From Bacteroidaceae bacterium (GTDB taxonomy: Bacteria; Bacteroidota; Bacteroidia; Bacteroidales; Bacteroidaceae), in NCBI GenBank assembly GCA_024398755.1, contig JAKSIQ010000002.1, forward strand, positions 1-64,000: a DNA stretch of 64,000 nt, read 5' to 3'. Under the pieces are notes generated by a model that saw only the letters and a program-made list of their open reading frames with translations, had not been told where the DNA came from and ran no database searches. Positions within the stretch are counted from its first letter, which is position 1. Each line of letters starts with the position of its first letter. Shown in pieces: positions 1 to 8,799 of this stretch. The position numbers were made by a program, and so were the translations under genes.

Positions 1-59
1 AGAAAGGCTGGAAACACAGTCACGAGGAGAGTGGTGTTGCATCGTATATAGAAGATTAA
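1..59 (+). CDS. 3' end of an unidentified CDS (partial)
   Basis: One frame is open from the window edge to a TAA at 57-59, and the next ORF (rfbD) starts 7 bp later, the spacing expected inside an operon. Only 18 residues are visible, ending YIED, too few to name the protein. By context it is probably another nucleotide-sugar or polysaccharide gene. The other two frames also stay open for much of this stretch, so the reading frame is an inference. Confidence 0.35.
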   Translation, partial: KGWKHSHEESGVASYIED

Positions 60-66
60 ACGGAAT

Positions 67-993
67 ATGAACATTCTTGTAACTGGAGCGAACGGGCAGT
101 TGGGCAGGGAGATGCGTATTGTGGCAAAGACATCGGACCACAGATTCATCTTTACTGATGTATGTCAGGCCGAAGGACTTGAAACCGTCATGTTGGACAT
201 TACCGACAGGGCCGATGTCGAGGCAATGGTCGCGAAAAATGATGTTGACGTGATTGTGAATTGTGCGGCTTATACCAATGTCGAGGCTGCAGAGACGAAT
301 CAGGAACTGGCTGAGCTGCTTAATGCGGGTGCTCCGGGTATTCTGGCGCAGACCATGAAGAAGAGCGGAGGTATGCTGGTTCATATTTCGACGGATTATG
401 TTTTCGGAAAGGAACCCTACAACATTCCTTGCCGCGAGGATCAGAAGGGTACTCCTACCGGTGTTTACGGGTTGACCAAGCTGCACGGCGAACAGAACAT
501 CATGGCCAGCGGATGCAATTATCTGATTATCCGCACGGCATGGCTGTACAGCGAGTTCGGAAAGAACTTCTGCAAGACAATGATGCAGCTTACGGCTTCC
601 AAACCGCAGCTCAAGGTGGTGTTTGACCAGTGCGGCACTCCCACTTATGCGCTCGACCTGGCAAATGCCATTGCAGTCATGCTTGACAGTTGCTGCGATG
701 CGTCGGGCTGTCTTCAGAGCGACATGGCATCGGCCCGCTGCGGCATCTACCATTACAGCAACGAAGGTGTGTGTTCGTGGTTCGATTTCACCAAAATGAT
801 TGCGCAGTACTGTGGCAACACGTCGTGCGACATTCAGCCCTGCCACAGCAACGAATTTCCAAGCGCCGTTACAAGACCGGCCTATTCGGTACTTGACAAG
901 ACGCGCATTAAGGAGACGTTCGGCATCAGTATTCCGTACTGGACCGATTCACTGAAGAAATGCATTGATAACCTAACCGGTAACTCAAAATGA
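67..993 (+). CDS. rfbD: dTDP-4-dehydrorhamnose reductase (RmlD/RfbD)
   Basis: This enzyme reduces dTDP-4-keto-L-rhamnose to dTDP-L-rhamnose with NAD(P)H, the last step of activated rhamnose synthesis for surface glycans; it is cytoplasmic. The 308-residue product opens with the Rossmann motif VTGANGQLG, has the family STDYVFG segment near residue 105, and carries the SDR active-site pair in YGLTKLHGE. Length is normal for RmlD. Its stop overlaps the next start (ATGA at 990-993), so it is translationally coupled to the CapD-like gene. Other rml genes are not in view and may lie upstream of the window. Confidence 0.95.
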   Translation: MNILVTGANGQLGREMRIVAKTSDHRFIFTDVCQAEGLETVMLDITDRADVEAMVAKNDVDVIVNCAAYTNVEAAETNQELAELLNAGAPGILAQTMKKSGGMLVHISTDYVFGKEPYNIPCREDQKGTPTGVYGLTKLHGEQNIMASGCNYLIIRTAWLYSEFGKNFCKTMMQLTASKPQLKVVFDQCGTPTYALDLANAIAVMLDSCCDASGCLQSDMASARCGIYHYSNEGVCSWFDFTKMIAQYCGNTSCDIQPCHSNEFPSAVTRPAYSVLDKTRIKETFGISIPYWTDSLKKCIDNLTGNSK

Positions 994-2936
994 AAGGCGA
1001 AATAAAACGTAGCAGACTCGGCAAGTGGCTGTCCGACTACTTCATGAGGACTTCTTCCACTTATGTCTGGCTTATTCTTTTGTTTGACATGTTGGTAATT
1101 CTGGTGTCACCTCTTCTGGTTTCTGCCATGAACATGGGACTACCAAATTTCCTGACGCAATGGAAGCAGATTCTGTTGGCAGAGGTCATGTACCTGCCTG
1201 TATTTCTTTTCTTTTTCAAGACATTCCACACTTATTCGGGAATTCTGAGATATTCAAGTTTCGTTGACTTGTGGTCCATTGTCAAGGCAATGATTTGTTC
1301 TGAGGGTTTCGTGTTGCTTATGTCCTTCATGCTGAGTCTCAAGACAGACCTTTATCAGCTGCCCCAGGCTGTGATTGTCGAGGCTGCCATCATAGCAACT
1401 GCGCTGATGGGCTTTTCGCGTCTGCTTGTCAAGTTCATTTATGAGGTTGTGATGACCGACAGGGTGTCACGCAGGGTAATGATCTATGGCACCAAGGGCG
1501 GTGGTGTAGGACTGGCTAAGGGCTTGAATATCAATCCGCTTGAGAACTACATTCTAAAGGGCTTTCTCAGTGATGACATATGTTATTCGGACAGGGTTTT
1601 CCTGATGGGTGTGCGCATCTATAAAAAGGATTCCGAGTCGGTCAAACTGATGAAGAAGCTTGGCATTGAGATACTGCTTGTTTCGCCTAACAAGGTTGAC
1701 ATGATTCGTGAGGACAAGGTTTTTGTCGATGAGCTTATTGCGGCTGGAATACGTATTCTGATTCACCAGAACAGTGAGAACTGGGACGGTGTTTCCGATT
1801 TGAATGCCGGCAGTCTGAAGCCTATTGAAGTGGAGGATCTTCTGCCGCGTCAGCAGATAACCATTGATATGGAGGCCATAGGCAATAACCTTCGCGGACA
1901 TACCATTCTGATTACGGGCGCCGCAGGCAGCATTGGCAGTGAGATGGTACGCCAGCTGGCAACTTTCAAACCAAATCAGCTGATTCTTGTGGACCAGGCC
2001 GAGACTCCGATGCATGATGTCCGCCTTATGATGTCCGACAAGTTCCCGGATGTCAACTGCGTTACGATGGTTGCGACAATGGTTAACAAAGACCACATGG
2101 AGAGGCTGTTCAAGGTTTACCATCCGGATTTTGTGCTTCACGCTGCCGCATACAAGCATGTGCCTATGATGGAGGACAATCCTGCCGTTGCGGTGCTCAA
2201 CAACTGTCTTGGTACACATATTCTGGCCGATCTTTCTGTTAAATACGGCGTTAAGAAGTTCGTGATGATATCGACCGATAAGGCGGTGAATCCGACAAAC
2301 GTTATGGGCTGTTCGAAACGTATCTGCGAGATTTACGTCCAGGCACTGGACAGCGAACTGAAACGCAAGTACAAGGCCGGCGAACTGGAGTCGGTTCCCA
2401 CGCAGTTTGTCACCACGCGTTTCGGAAATGTGCTGGGAAGCAACGGAAGCGTTATTCCGCGTTTCCGTGAGCAGATAAGGCATGGAGGTCCTGTTACGGT
2501 TACGCATCCTGACATAATACGCTATTTCATGCTTATTCCTGAAGCGTGCCGTCTGGTTCTTGAGGCCGGCACTATGGGCCGTGGCGGTGAGATTTTCGTG
2601 TTTGACATGGGCGAGCCGGTAAGAATTACCGATTTGGCAAAGCGTATGATTGCGCTGAGCGGTGCAAGGAATGTTCAAATCAAATATACAGGCCTGCGTG
2701 ACGGTGAGAAACTGTACGAGGAGGTTCTGAACGATGCTGAATCGACACTCAAGACTCCGCATCCGAAGATTATGGTTGCCAAAGTGCGCGAATACAAGTA
2801 CGAGGAGGTTTGCCGTCAGGAAAATGAACTGATTGAGATTGCCCATTCGTTCGATTCGATGGCCATTGTACGCAAGATGAAGGAGATTGTTCCGGAATAC
2901 AAGAGCCGGAATTCCAGATACCAGATATTGGATTGA
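990..2936 (+). CDS. Membrane-bound UDP-sugar epimerase/4,6-dehydratase, CapD/PglF/WbpM type
   Basis: The 648-residue protein has four hydrophobic helices in about the first 160 residues, then a linker domain, then an SDR catalytic domain with the nucleotide motif GAAGSIGSEM near residue 310. The sequence STDKAVNPTNVMGCSK near residue 430 is the family hallmark, where Met replaces the classical SDR Tyr ahead of Lys. Relatives dehydrate UDP-GlcNAc at C4/C6 to start diacetamido-sugar or FucNAc synthesis for capsule, O-antigen or protein glycans. The exact substrate cannot be read from sequence. It overlaps rfbD by 4 bp and lies 6 bp upstream of the GHMP kinase, so the operon link is strong. Confidence 0.92.
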   Translation: MKGEIKRSRLGKWLSDYFMRTSSTYVWLILLFDMLVILVSPLLVSAMNMGLPNFLTQWKQILLAEVMYLPVFLFFFKTFHTYSGILRYSSFVDLWSIVKAMICSEGFVLLMSFMLSLKTDLYQLPQAVIVEAAIIATALMGFSRLLVKFIYEVVMTDRVSRRVMIYGTKGGGVGLAKGLNINPLENYILKGFLSDDICYSDRVFLMGVRIYKKDSESVKLMKKLGIEILLVSPNKVDMIREDKVFVDELIAAGIRILIHQNSENWDGVSDLNAGSLKPIEVEDLLPRQQITIDMEAIGNNLRGHTILITGAAGSIGSEMVRQLATFKPNQLILVDQAETPMHDVRLMMSDKFPDVNCVTMVATMVNKDHMERLFKVYHPDFVLHAAAYKHVPMMEDNPAVAVLNNCLGTHILADLSVKYGVKKFVMISTDKAVNPTNVMGCSKRICEIYVQALDSELKRKYKAGELESVPTQFVTTRFGNVLGSNGSVIPRFREQIRHGGPVTVTHPDIIRYFMLIPEACRLVLEAGTMGRGGEIFVFDMGEPVRITDLAKRMIALSGARNVQIKYTGLRDGEKLYEEVLNDAESTLKTPHPKIMVAKVREYKYEEVCRQENELIEIAHSFDSMAIVRKMKEIVPEYKSRNSRYQILD

Positions 2937-2942
2937 TGACAG

Positions 2943-4121
2943 ATGGATATGATTTGCCAGGAAAAGTTTTTTGAGATTTATGGGCGTGAACCGGAAGGTC
3001 TGGCTTTCTGCCCGCAGCGTGTTGTGCCTGTTGGTGCGCATTCCGACTACGGGCTTGGCAGGATTACAGGTCTGGCTCTTGACAAGGGCATTCATCTGGC
3101 GTATCGTCCCAAGAAGAATGGTGTGATTGAGCTTGTGTCGCTTCAGTTTGACAAGCGTGCGCAGTGGCATATTGCCGGTGTGCCCGAGGTCAAGGACGGT
3201 GACTGGGCCGATTATCTTCGCGGTGCAACTCTGGGGCTGTCGCAGCGTTACAAGCTGAGTGTTGGCCTGTGTGGCGTTATTGAGGGCAGCCTGCCTATAG
3301 GCGGTCTTTCGTCGAGTGCGGCCGTTTGCATTGTTTTCATTACAGCCCTTGCAAGGGTGAATAACATACGCCTGTCTCAGGAAGAACTCATTCATATCGC
3401 CCTGTTTGCCGAACGCAGTTATGTGGGTGTGAACGTAGGCACTACCGACCAGTCGTGTGAGGTGTTCTCAAAGAAGGACCAGCTGCTGTTCGTTGACACA
3501 AGCAACGATTCATTCGAACTGATTCCGACCAGTCCGAATATGAAGCCGTACGAGATTGCCATTTTCTTTTCCGGTCTGGAACGCAGTCTTGCCGGTACCA
3601 GCCTGAACATGAGGGTCGATGAACTGCGCAGTGCGGCATATGCCCTGAAGGCTTACGCCGGATTGGAATACGGCAAATTCCAGGAGACCAACACGCGTCA
3701 GGTGCCACGTGAGATTTTTGAACAGTACAAGGACCGTCTGCCGGATACGTGGCGTCGCAGGGCCGAGCACTGGTACACCGAGCAGGGACGTGTGGAACTG
3801 GCTGTCAAGGCCTGGCGTGAGGGTGATATTGAAACTTACGGAAAACTGTCATTTGAAAGCGGCCGTTCGTCTATTGTGAACTGGGAAACCGGATGTCCAG
3901 AGCTTAAGACGCTGTATGACATTATGTTGCATACCGACGGCATTTACGGCGGGCGGTTCTCGGGTGCCGGTTTCAAGGGGTGCTGCATTGCTCTGATTGA
4001 TCCGTCCATGCGCGAACAGGTGGTTCAGAAGGTTTCCGATGGGTATATTCGCGAATATCCGGATCTTAAGGACCGATATAAGGCCATAATCTGCCATTCG
4101 GCCGATGGCGTTTCCATTTGA
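2943..4121 (+). CDS. Galactokinase-like GHMP sugar kinase
   Basis: A 392-residue GHMP kinase that should phosphorylate a sugar at the anomeric carbon. Visible motifs are the ATP-binding loop PIGGLSSSAAVC (about residues 119-130), the catalytic Asp in VGTTDQS, and the C-terminal glycine motif SGAGFKGC. The N-terminal sugar-binding motif differs from classical galactokinase: VVPVGAHSDYG replaces the usual NLIGEHTDY, so the conserved Glu is Ala32. Plant galacturonokinases, as I recall, also have GAH here. With rfbD, CapD and an exporter as neighbours, the substrate may be a uronic or other glycan sugar rather than galactose. Its TGA overlaps the next ATG by one base. Confidence 0.85.
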   Translation: MDMICQEKFFEIYGREPEGLAFCPQRVVPVGAHSDYGLGRITGLALDKGIHLAYRPKKNGVIELVSLQFDKRAQWHIAGVPEVKDGDWADYLRGATLGLSQRYKLSVGLCGVIEGSLPIGGLSSSAAVCIVFITALARVNNIRLSQEELIHIALFAERSYVGVNVGTTDQSCEVFSKKDQLLFVDTSNDSFELIPTSPNMKPYEIAIFFSGLERSLAGTSLNMRVDELRSAAYALKAYAGLEYGKFQETNTRQVPREIFEQYKDRLPDTWRRRAEHWYTEQGRVELAVKAWREGDIETYGKLSFESGRSSIVNWETGCPELKTLYDIMLHTDGIYGGRFSGAGFKGCCIALIDPSMREQVVQKVSDGYIREYPDLKDRYKAIICHSADGVSI

Positions 4122-5779
4122 TGAAGGGAAAACTGAAGAGTCTGTGGCCGAACCTGAACTGGCTGTTACGCATATCTGAGGGCCTCAGGGTGAAAGCTGT
4201 GCTCAATATGGTGCTGGGCATAGTGCAGGTGCTGCTTGACTTTGCTTTCATATGGGCCATGAAGAGGGCCGTTGACATTGCAACATCGGGCAATGGGGAC
4301 CCGCTTCTGCAGACGGTCATGATTCTGGCTGCCATTGTCCTGTCAACATGCCTGCTGGGGTATTTGCGCAGTTGGGTACGCCAGCTTCTTGGTGCACGCA
4401 GCCGCAATCTGATGCAGCTCAAGACTTTTTCGCGTCTTATGCACAGCGTGTGGACCGGCCGTGACAGCATGCATTCCGGCGATGCCATGAACCGTCTGAT
4501 AATGGATTCGAACACTGTTACAAGGGTTATTACCGATACCTTTCCGCAGTTGTTCTGCGTTCTGTTCCGTCTGGCAGGCGCTTTCCTGTATTTTCATAGC
4601 CTTCAGCCTAATCTGGCATGGATCATGTTGTGCATTGCACCGCTGTTCCTGCTCATGAGCCGTTTTTATGTGGGCCGCATGCGAAAGCTGTCTAGCGGAA
4701 TCCGTGATACGGAAAGCCGGATTCAGTCTATTCTGCAGGAGAATCTGCAGAACCGTATGGTTATCAAGACGCTTGAAAAGACCGATTTCGTGGTCCGCCA
4801 GTTGTCTGACACTCAGGACGAGCAGGTGGGGCAGATTCGCCGCCGCACCCGTTTTTCCAGCGTGAGCGGTCTGGTGGCCGGTCTGGGCTTTGCGCTCGGA
4901 TATCTGGTGACTTTCACATGGGGTGTGTTCAGTCTGCGTGACGGCATAATCACCTATGGCACCATGATGGCATTCATGCAGCTTGTAAACCAGATACAGT
5001 GGCCGTTCCGTTCAATGACGTCCATGCTGCCCGAGATAATTGAGGCGCTTGTATCGACCGACCGTCTGCGTGTCATGGAGCAGACTCCGCTTGAGGACAG
5101 CAGTTCTGACATTCTGCTTTCCGATGGTCCTGTAGGCATTTGTCTTGATGCTGTGTCGTTCTGTTACAGCGATGGCGACGCTCCTGTGCTGAAGGAGCTG
5201 TCTCATAATTTCGAACCGGGCTCATTCACTGCTGTTGTGGGTGAGACCGGCGCCGGCAAGACTACTCTGATACGTCTTATCCTGGCGCTTCTGAAGCCTC
5301 AGGAGGGCTCGGTGTGGTTCTACGACTCATCGGCACGCGTCGAGGCAAGCGCATCGACCCGCTGCAATCTGGTGTATGTGCCGCAGGGCAACACTCTGAT
5401 GAGCGGAACTGTACGCGCGAATCTGCTGCTGGGTAATCCTGATGCCGATGACAGCCAGATGGAAGAGGCGTTGCGCACGGCATGTGCCGACTTTGTGATG
5501 GAGAACGGGCAGGGACTTGACATGGTGGTTGGCGAAGGTGGCTGCGGACTTAGCGAAGGACAGTCTCAAAGAATTGCAGTGGCCCGTTCGCTGCTTCGCG
5601 GCGGCAGTGTGCTTCTGCTTGACGAGGTGACTTCAAGTCTTGATCAGGCAACCGAGAAGCAGATGATAGAGAATATAAGCGCCAGGGCATCGGCCATGGG
5701 ACAGACGGTTATTTTCATAACGCACAGGGACTGTGTGCTTGATTATTGTCAGTCAACGCTCGTAATTGGGCGCACATAG
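4121..5779 (+). CDS. ABC transporter half-molecule, exporter type (permease plus ATPase)
   Basis: The product (552 residues) fuses a six-helix type-1 exporter membrane domain (about 1-320) to a nucleotide-binding domain. The ATPase shows Walker A GETGAGKTT, signature LSEGQSQRIAVARS (E for the usual second G), Walker B VLLLDEVTSSLD and the H-loop Thr-His in FITHRD. It probably works as a homodimer exporting a lipid, glycan or peptide. I start at the ATG at 4121, in a TGATG overlap with the kinase stop, rather than the in-frame TTG at 4118. It is the last gene of the glycan operon, and its cargo may be tied to that pathway. Confidence 0.88.
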   Translation: MKGKLKSLWPNLNWLLRISEGLRVKAVLNMVLGIVQVLLDFAFIWAMKRAVDIATSGNGDPLLQTVMILAAIVLSTCLLGYLRSWVRQLLGARSRNLMQLKTFSRLMHSVWTGRDSMHSGDAMNRLIMDSNTVTRVITDTFPQLFCVLFRLAGAFLYFHSLQPNLAWIMLCIAPLFLLMSRFYVGRMRKLSSGIRDTESRIQSILQENLQNRMVIKTLEKTDFVVRQLSDTQDEQVGQIRRRTRFSSVSGLVAGLGFALGYLVTFTWGVFSLRDGIITYGTMMAFMQLVNQIQWPFRSMTSMLPEIIEALVSTDRLRVMEQTPLEDSSSDILLSDGPVGICLDAVSFCYSDGDAPVLKELSHNFEPGSFTAVVGETGAGKTTLIRLILALLKPQEGSVWFYDSSARVEASASTRCNLVYVPQGNTLMSGTVRANLLLGNPDADDSQMEEALRTACADFVMENGQGLDMVVGEGGCGLSEGQSQRIAVARSLLRGGSVLLLDEVTSSLDQATEKQMIENISARASAMGQTVIFITHRDCVLDYCQSTLVIGRT

Positions 5780-5799
5780 GCGTTTTTTTGCTATTTTTG
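5766..5799 (+). promoter_or_regulatory. Bacteroidota-type promoter for the outer-membrane barrel gene
   Basis: A -7 box TATTTTTG (5792-5799) fits the TAnnTTTG consensus. A TTG at 5766-5768 lies 23 bp upstream and may be a weak -33 element. It lies between the ABC transporter stop and the barrel gene start. Confidence 0.6.
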
Positions 5800-5829
5800 C
5801 AGGCAAATCAATATTTAATCTGAAACGAT

Positions 5830-6483
5830 ATGAAGAAAACATTGGCAGTTATCTGTATGGCGGCTCTTTGCTGCACATCGGCAATGGCCCAGTTCAATTG
5901 GGGTATTCGTGGTGGTGTAAACATGGTTGACAATGACATTACTGCAATCAATGCTGAGAATGCCCAGTCAAAAGACAGCTATACCGGATTCTTTTTCGGC
6001 CCTATGGCAGAAATCCAGGTTCCTATTCTGGGAATAGGTCTTGACGCTTCTCTGCTTTACCAGCAGAAGGGTATGGAACTGAGCGACAAGGAGACAATGA
6101 AGCAGCAGCAGATTGCCGTTCCCCTTTATCTGAAGTATTCTCTTGGTCTTGGCAACCTTGCTTCGGTGTTCGTACAGGGCGGTGCGCAGTTGAACTACAA
6201 CATCGGAGATCTGAGCAGCCAGATTGAGGAACAGAAAGCAGGTTCTGAAGAGATTGAATTCAGGGAATATGTTCTGAAAAAGAACACATTCAGTGTAAAC
6301 GTAGGTGCCGGCGTCAAGGTTATGGGACATCTGCAGGCAGCAGTCAACTACAACATTCCTACAACCAAGGAAGGTACTTACGAATACTTCACCAAGGAGG
6401 ACAGCCAGGCAAACAAGATAAAGGAGGGCGCAAGCAAGATGAAGCAGAGCACTCTGCAGTTCTCTTTAACCTACACCTTCTGA
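5830..6483 (+). CDS. PorT-family outer-membrane beta-barrel protein
   Basis: A 217-residue protein with a clear Sec signal peptide (MKKTLAVICMAALCC...SAMA, cleaved before QFNWG). The mature part alternates hydrophobic and polar residues, with glycine-rich turns and a terminal aromatic residue (SLTYTF), all typical of a small outer-membrane barrel. The opening FNWGIRGGVNM matches the PorT/outer-membrane-beta-barrel (OMP_b-brl_2) families of Bacteroidota. Function is unknown; relatives are abundant envelope proteins. It has its own promoter and a strong terminator, so it is a single-gene unit. Confidence 0.85.
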   Translation: MKKTLAVICMAALCCTSAMAQFNWGIRGGVNMVDNDITAINAENAQSKDSYTGFFFGPMAEIQVPILGIGLDASLLYQQKGMELSDKETMKQQQIAVPLYLKYSLGLGNLASVFVQGGAQLNYNIGDLSSQIEEQKAGSEEIEFREYVLKKNTFSVNVGAGVKVMGHLQAAVNYNIPTTKEGTYEYFTKEDSQANKIKEGASKMKQSTLQFSLTYTF

Positions 6484-6506
6484 TAATACTGAAACAGAAT
6501 TGTTGT

Positions 6507-6540
6507 GATGGCATGGCTTTCGGGTCATGCCATCTTTTTT
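6507..6540 (+). terminator. Rho-independent terminator after the barrel gene
   Basis: Perfect 9-bp stem GATGGCATG (6507-6515) with CATGCCATC (6526-6534), extendable by a G-T and a C-G pair, followed by TTTTTT (6535-6540). It lies immediately upstream of the priA promoter -7 box, within a possible 5' extension of the priA frame. Confidence 0.9.
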
Positions 6541-6541
6541 G

Positions 6542-6549
6542 TATTTTTG
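6542..6549 (+). promoter_or_regulatory. priA promoter -7 box
   Basis: TATTTTTG fits TAnnTTTG exactly and sits 6 bp before the priA ATG at 6556. A start site about 7 nt downstream would make the mRNA leaderless or nearly so. The matching -33 region would fall in the loop of the preceding terminator. Confidence 0.55.
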
Positions 6550-6555
6550 CGGGGT

Positions 6556-8799
6556 ATGCTGGTAAACGTGATTACACCTGTGCCGCTTGACACATTGTTC
6601 ACTTACAATGTGCCAGAGAGTATGCAGCAGGCCATATGTGTGGGCTGCCGGGTCATTGTGCCTTTAGGCAGGACACGGCGCGTGTGCGGTATTGTGGCGG
6701 CCGTAGGTGTGGAACAGCAGCCGGGGCAGACGGTCAGGGACATTCTGGAGGTTCCTGACAGCGGGCCGATGGTGCTGGAGCGTCAGCTGGAGTTCTTCAG
6801 GTGGATGTGGGAGTACCATATATGTACTCCGGCCGATGTGCTGAAGGCTGCCCTTCCGGCCGGACTCAGACCGGACAGCGCGAAGGCCGAGAAACCGTAC
6901 AAGCCGAGAACGGATACTTTCGTAAGGCTTGGAAGAGAGGCGGCTGGAAAGGATTTGAAATATACGTCGGTGCTGTTCAATGCCCGTCAGAAGGCGCAGC
7001 TCAGAACGTTTGACCTGTTTCTGGAACTGGCCGGCGAAGACAGGTCGATGCCGGTGACAAAGAGTCATCTGATGAGTGCAGGGGCATCGGCCGCAGGACT
7101 GAAGTCGCTGCTTGAAAGCGGCATGCTGGAGCTGTATCAGGTCGAGGTGGGCCGTCTGCCGCGTTTTGAAGGTGCCACGGTGCCGCCGTTTGAACTCAGC
7201 GCCGCACAGAATGTGGCGCTGGACAGGATTAAGGATTCGTTCAGGACAAAGAACGTGTGTCTGCTGCATGGCGTGACATCGTGCGGAAAGACCGAAATAT
7301 ACATTCATCTTATTGCGGAGTGTCTCAGTCAGGGCCGTCAGGTGCTTTATCTGCTGCCCGAGATTGCTTTGACAACGCAGATCATGCACCGTCTGGCACG
7401 TGTTTTCGGCGACCGCATGTGTGTGTACCATTCGGGTTGTGCCGATACCATAAGGGCCGAGGTGTGGCGCAGGCAGGCTGGTGACAGTCCCTATGGGCTG
7501 GTGCTTGGAGCCCGCAGTGCTGTAATGCTGCCTTTCAGGAACTTAGGTCTGGTGATTGTTGACGAAGAGCATGAGTCGAGCTACAAGCAGGAGGACCCTT
7601 CGCCGCGTTACAACGGTCGGAACAGTGCCATAATGCTGGCTTCGCTGTATGGCGCCAGAGTGCTGCTGGGCAGTGCCACGCCGTCAATTGAGAGCTACTG
7701 CCATGCCACCGGCGGCAAATACGGTCTGGTGGAGCTGGGCGAACGCTACCGCCAGCTTGCAATGCCGGCCGTCGATGTGGTCGATGTGGCCGATCTGCGC
7801 AAGCGCCGTTATATGCAGGGGCTGTTTTCTCCGCAGCTGATAGGAGCGCTGAAGGATACAATAGCCCGTGGCAGTCAGGCCATTCTGTTTCTGAACCGTC
7901 GCGGCTATGGCAGTGTGGTGGAATGTCCCGACTGCGGATGGACGCAGAAGTGTGACTGCTGCGATGTGAGTCTTACATTCAACAAGGACAGCGGTGTGGG
8001 CCGATGCCACTATTGCGGCCGCAGCTATGCTGTTCCTGAACTGTGCCCGGAATGCGGTACCGGTCATCTGCGCAGCCGCGGATACGGCACACAGCGCATA
8101 GAGGAAGAGGTGCAGCGTCTGCTGCCCGGGGCAAGGGTGGCGCGTCTGGACCTGGATTCGGCGAAGAACGGTTATGAGACCATACTCAACGACTTTCAGG
8201 AGGGCCGCACCGACATTCTTATAGGTACCCAGATGGTGTCAAAAGGTCTGGATTTTGAGAATGTGGGCGTGGTGGGCATAATGCAGGCCGACTCGCTGAT
8301 GAGCTATCCCGATTTCAGATCGGCGGAAAGGGCATACCAGCTGATGTCTCAGGTGGCCGGCCGTGCGGGGCGGCACAAGGGACAGGGTCTGGTCATTCTG
8401 CAGACACGTCAGGCTGACAACGCTTTGCTGGCCCAGGTGCGGTCAGGCGATTATCCGGCATTCTACGCTTCGCAGATGAACGAGCGCTGCATGTTCATGT
8501 ATCCGCCGTATTCAAGGCTGACGGTGGTGTCGCTCAAGGGCATGGACGAAAAGGCTGTGGTGATGGCCGCTGATGCTGTCTGCAAGGCTCTGGGCAGCCG
8601 GTTCGGCATTGAACGCATATTGGGGCCCGATGCACCCGTGGTTGCAAGGGTGCAGTACCGTTACATCAGGCGCGTCATGATAAAAGCCGGTCTGGACATG
8701 ACCAGTGCCTTAAGCCGCAGGCTGATTCTTGAATCGGTGGCTGAATGCGGCGGGTTGCTGCACGGCATCAGCGTGTCTTTTGACGTTGATCCGTCATAG
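6556..8799 (+). CDS. priA: Primosomal protein N' (replication restart helicase PriA)
   Basis: PriA recognises stalled forks and reloads the replicative helicase. The 747-residue product has the N-terminal DNA-binding domain (TPVPLDTLFTYNVP), helicase Walker A GVTSCGKTEIY, the DEEH box (VDEEHESSYKQ), and a zinc region with eight cysteines (CPDCGW, CDCC, CHYCG, CPECG). The frame is open upstream to a GTG at 6505, but that extension runs through the terminator hairpin and encodes no family sequence, so I start at ATG 6556, where PriA homology begins. The 3' end overlaps the convergent HD gene by 32 bp. Confidence 0.95.
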   Translation: MLVNVITPVPLDTLFTYNVPESMQQAICVGCRVIVPLGRTRRVCGIVAAVGVEQQPGQTVRDILEVPDSGPMVLERQLEFFRWMWEYHICTPADVLKAALPAGLRPDSAKAEKPYKPRTDTFVRLGREAAGKDLKYTSVLFNARQKAQLRTFDLFLELAGEDRSMPVTKSHLMSAGASAAGLKSLLESGMLELYQVEVGRLPRFEGATVPPFELSAAQNVALDRIKDSFRTKNVCLLHGVTSCGKTEIYIHLIAECLSQGRQVLYLLPEIALTTQIMHRLARVFGDRMCVYHSGCADTIRAEVWRRQAGDSPYGLVLGARSAVMLPFRNLGLVIVDEEHESSYKQEDPSPRYNGRNSAIMLASLYGARVLLGSATPSIESYCHATGGKYGLVELGERYRQLAMPAVDVVDVADLRKRRYMQGLFSPQLIGALKDTIARGSQAILFLNRRGYGSVVECPDCGWTQKCDCCDVSLTFNKDSGVGRCHYCGRSYAVPELCPECGTGHLRSRGYGTQRIEEEVQRLLPGARVARLDLDSAKNGYETILNDFQEGRTDILIGTQMVSKGLDFENVGVVGIMQADSLMSYPDFRSAERAYQLMSQVAGRAGRHKGQGLVILQTRQADNALLAQVRSGDYPAFYASQMNERCMFMYPPYSRLTVVSLKGMDEKAVVMAADAVCKALGSRFGIERILGPDAPVVARVQYRYIRRVMIKAGLDMTSALSRRLILESVAECGGLLHGISVSFDVDPS

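Noticed and set aside
1554..3395. Long minus-strand ORF of 613 codons opposite the CapD-like and kinase genes
   Set aside because: It mirrors two strongly supported plus-strand genes, is rich in His, Asn and Arg as shadow frames are, and matches no family.
6505..6555. Upstream extension of PriA from the GTG at 6505
   Set aside because: It runs through the terminator stem and the promoter box, and homology to PriA begins only at 6556.
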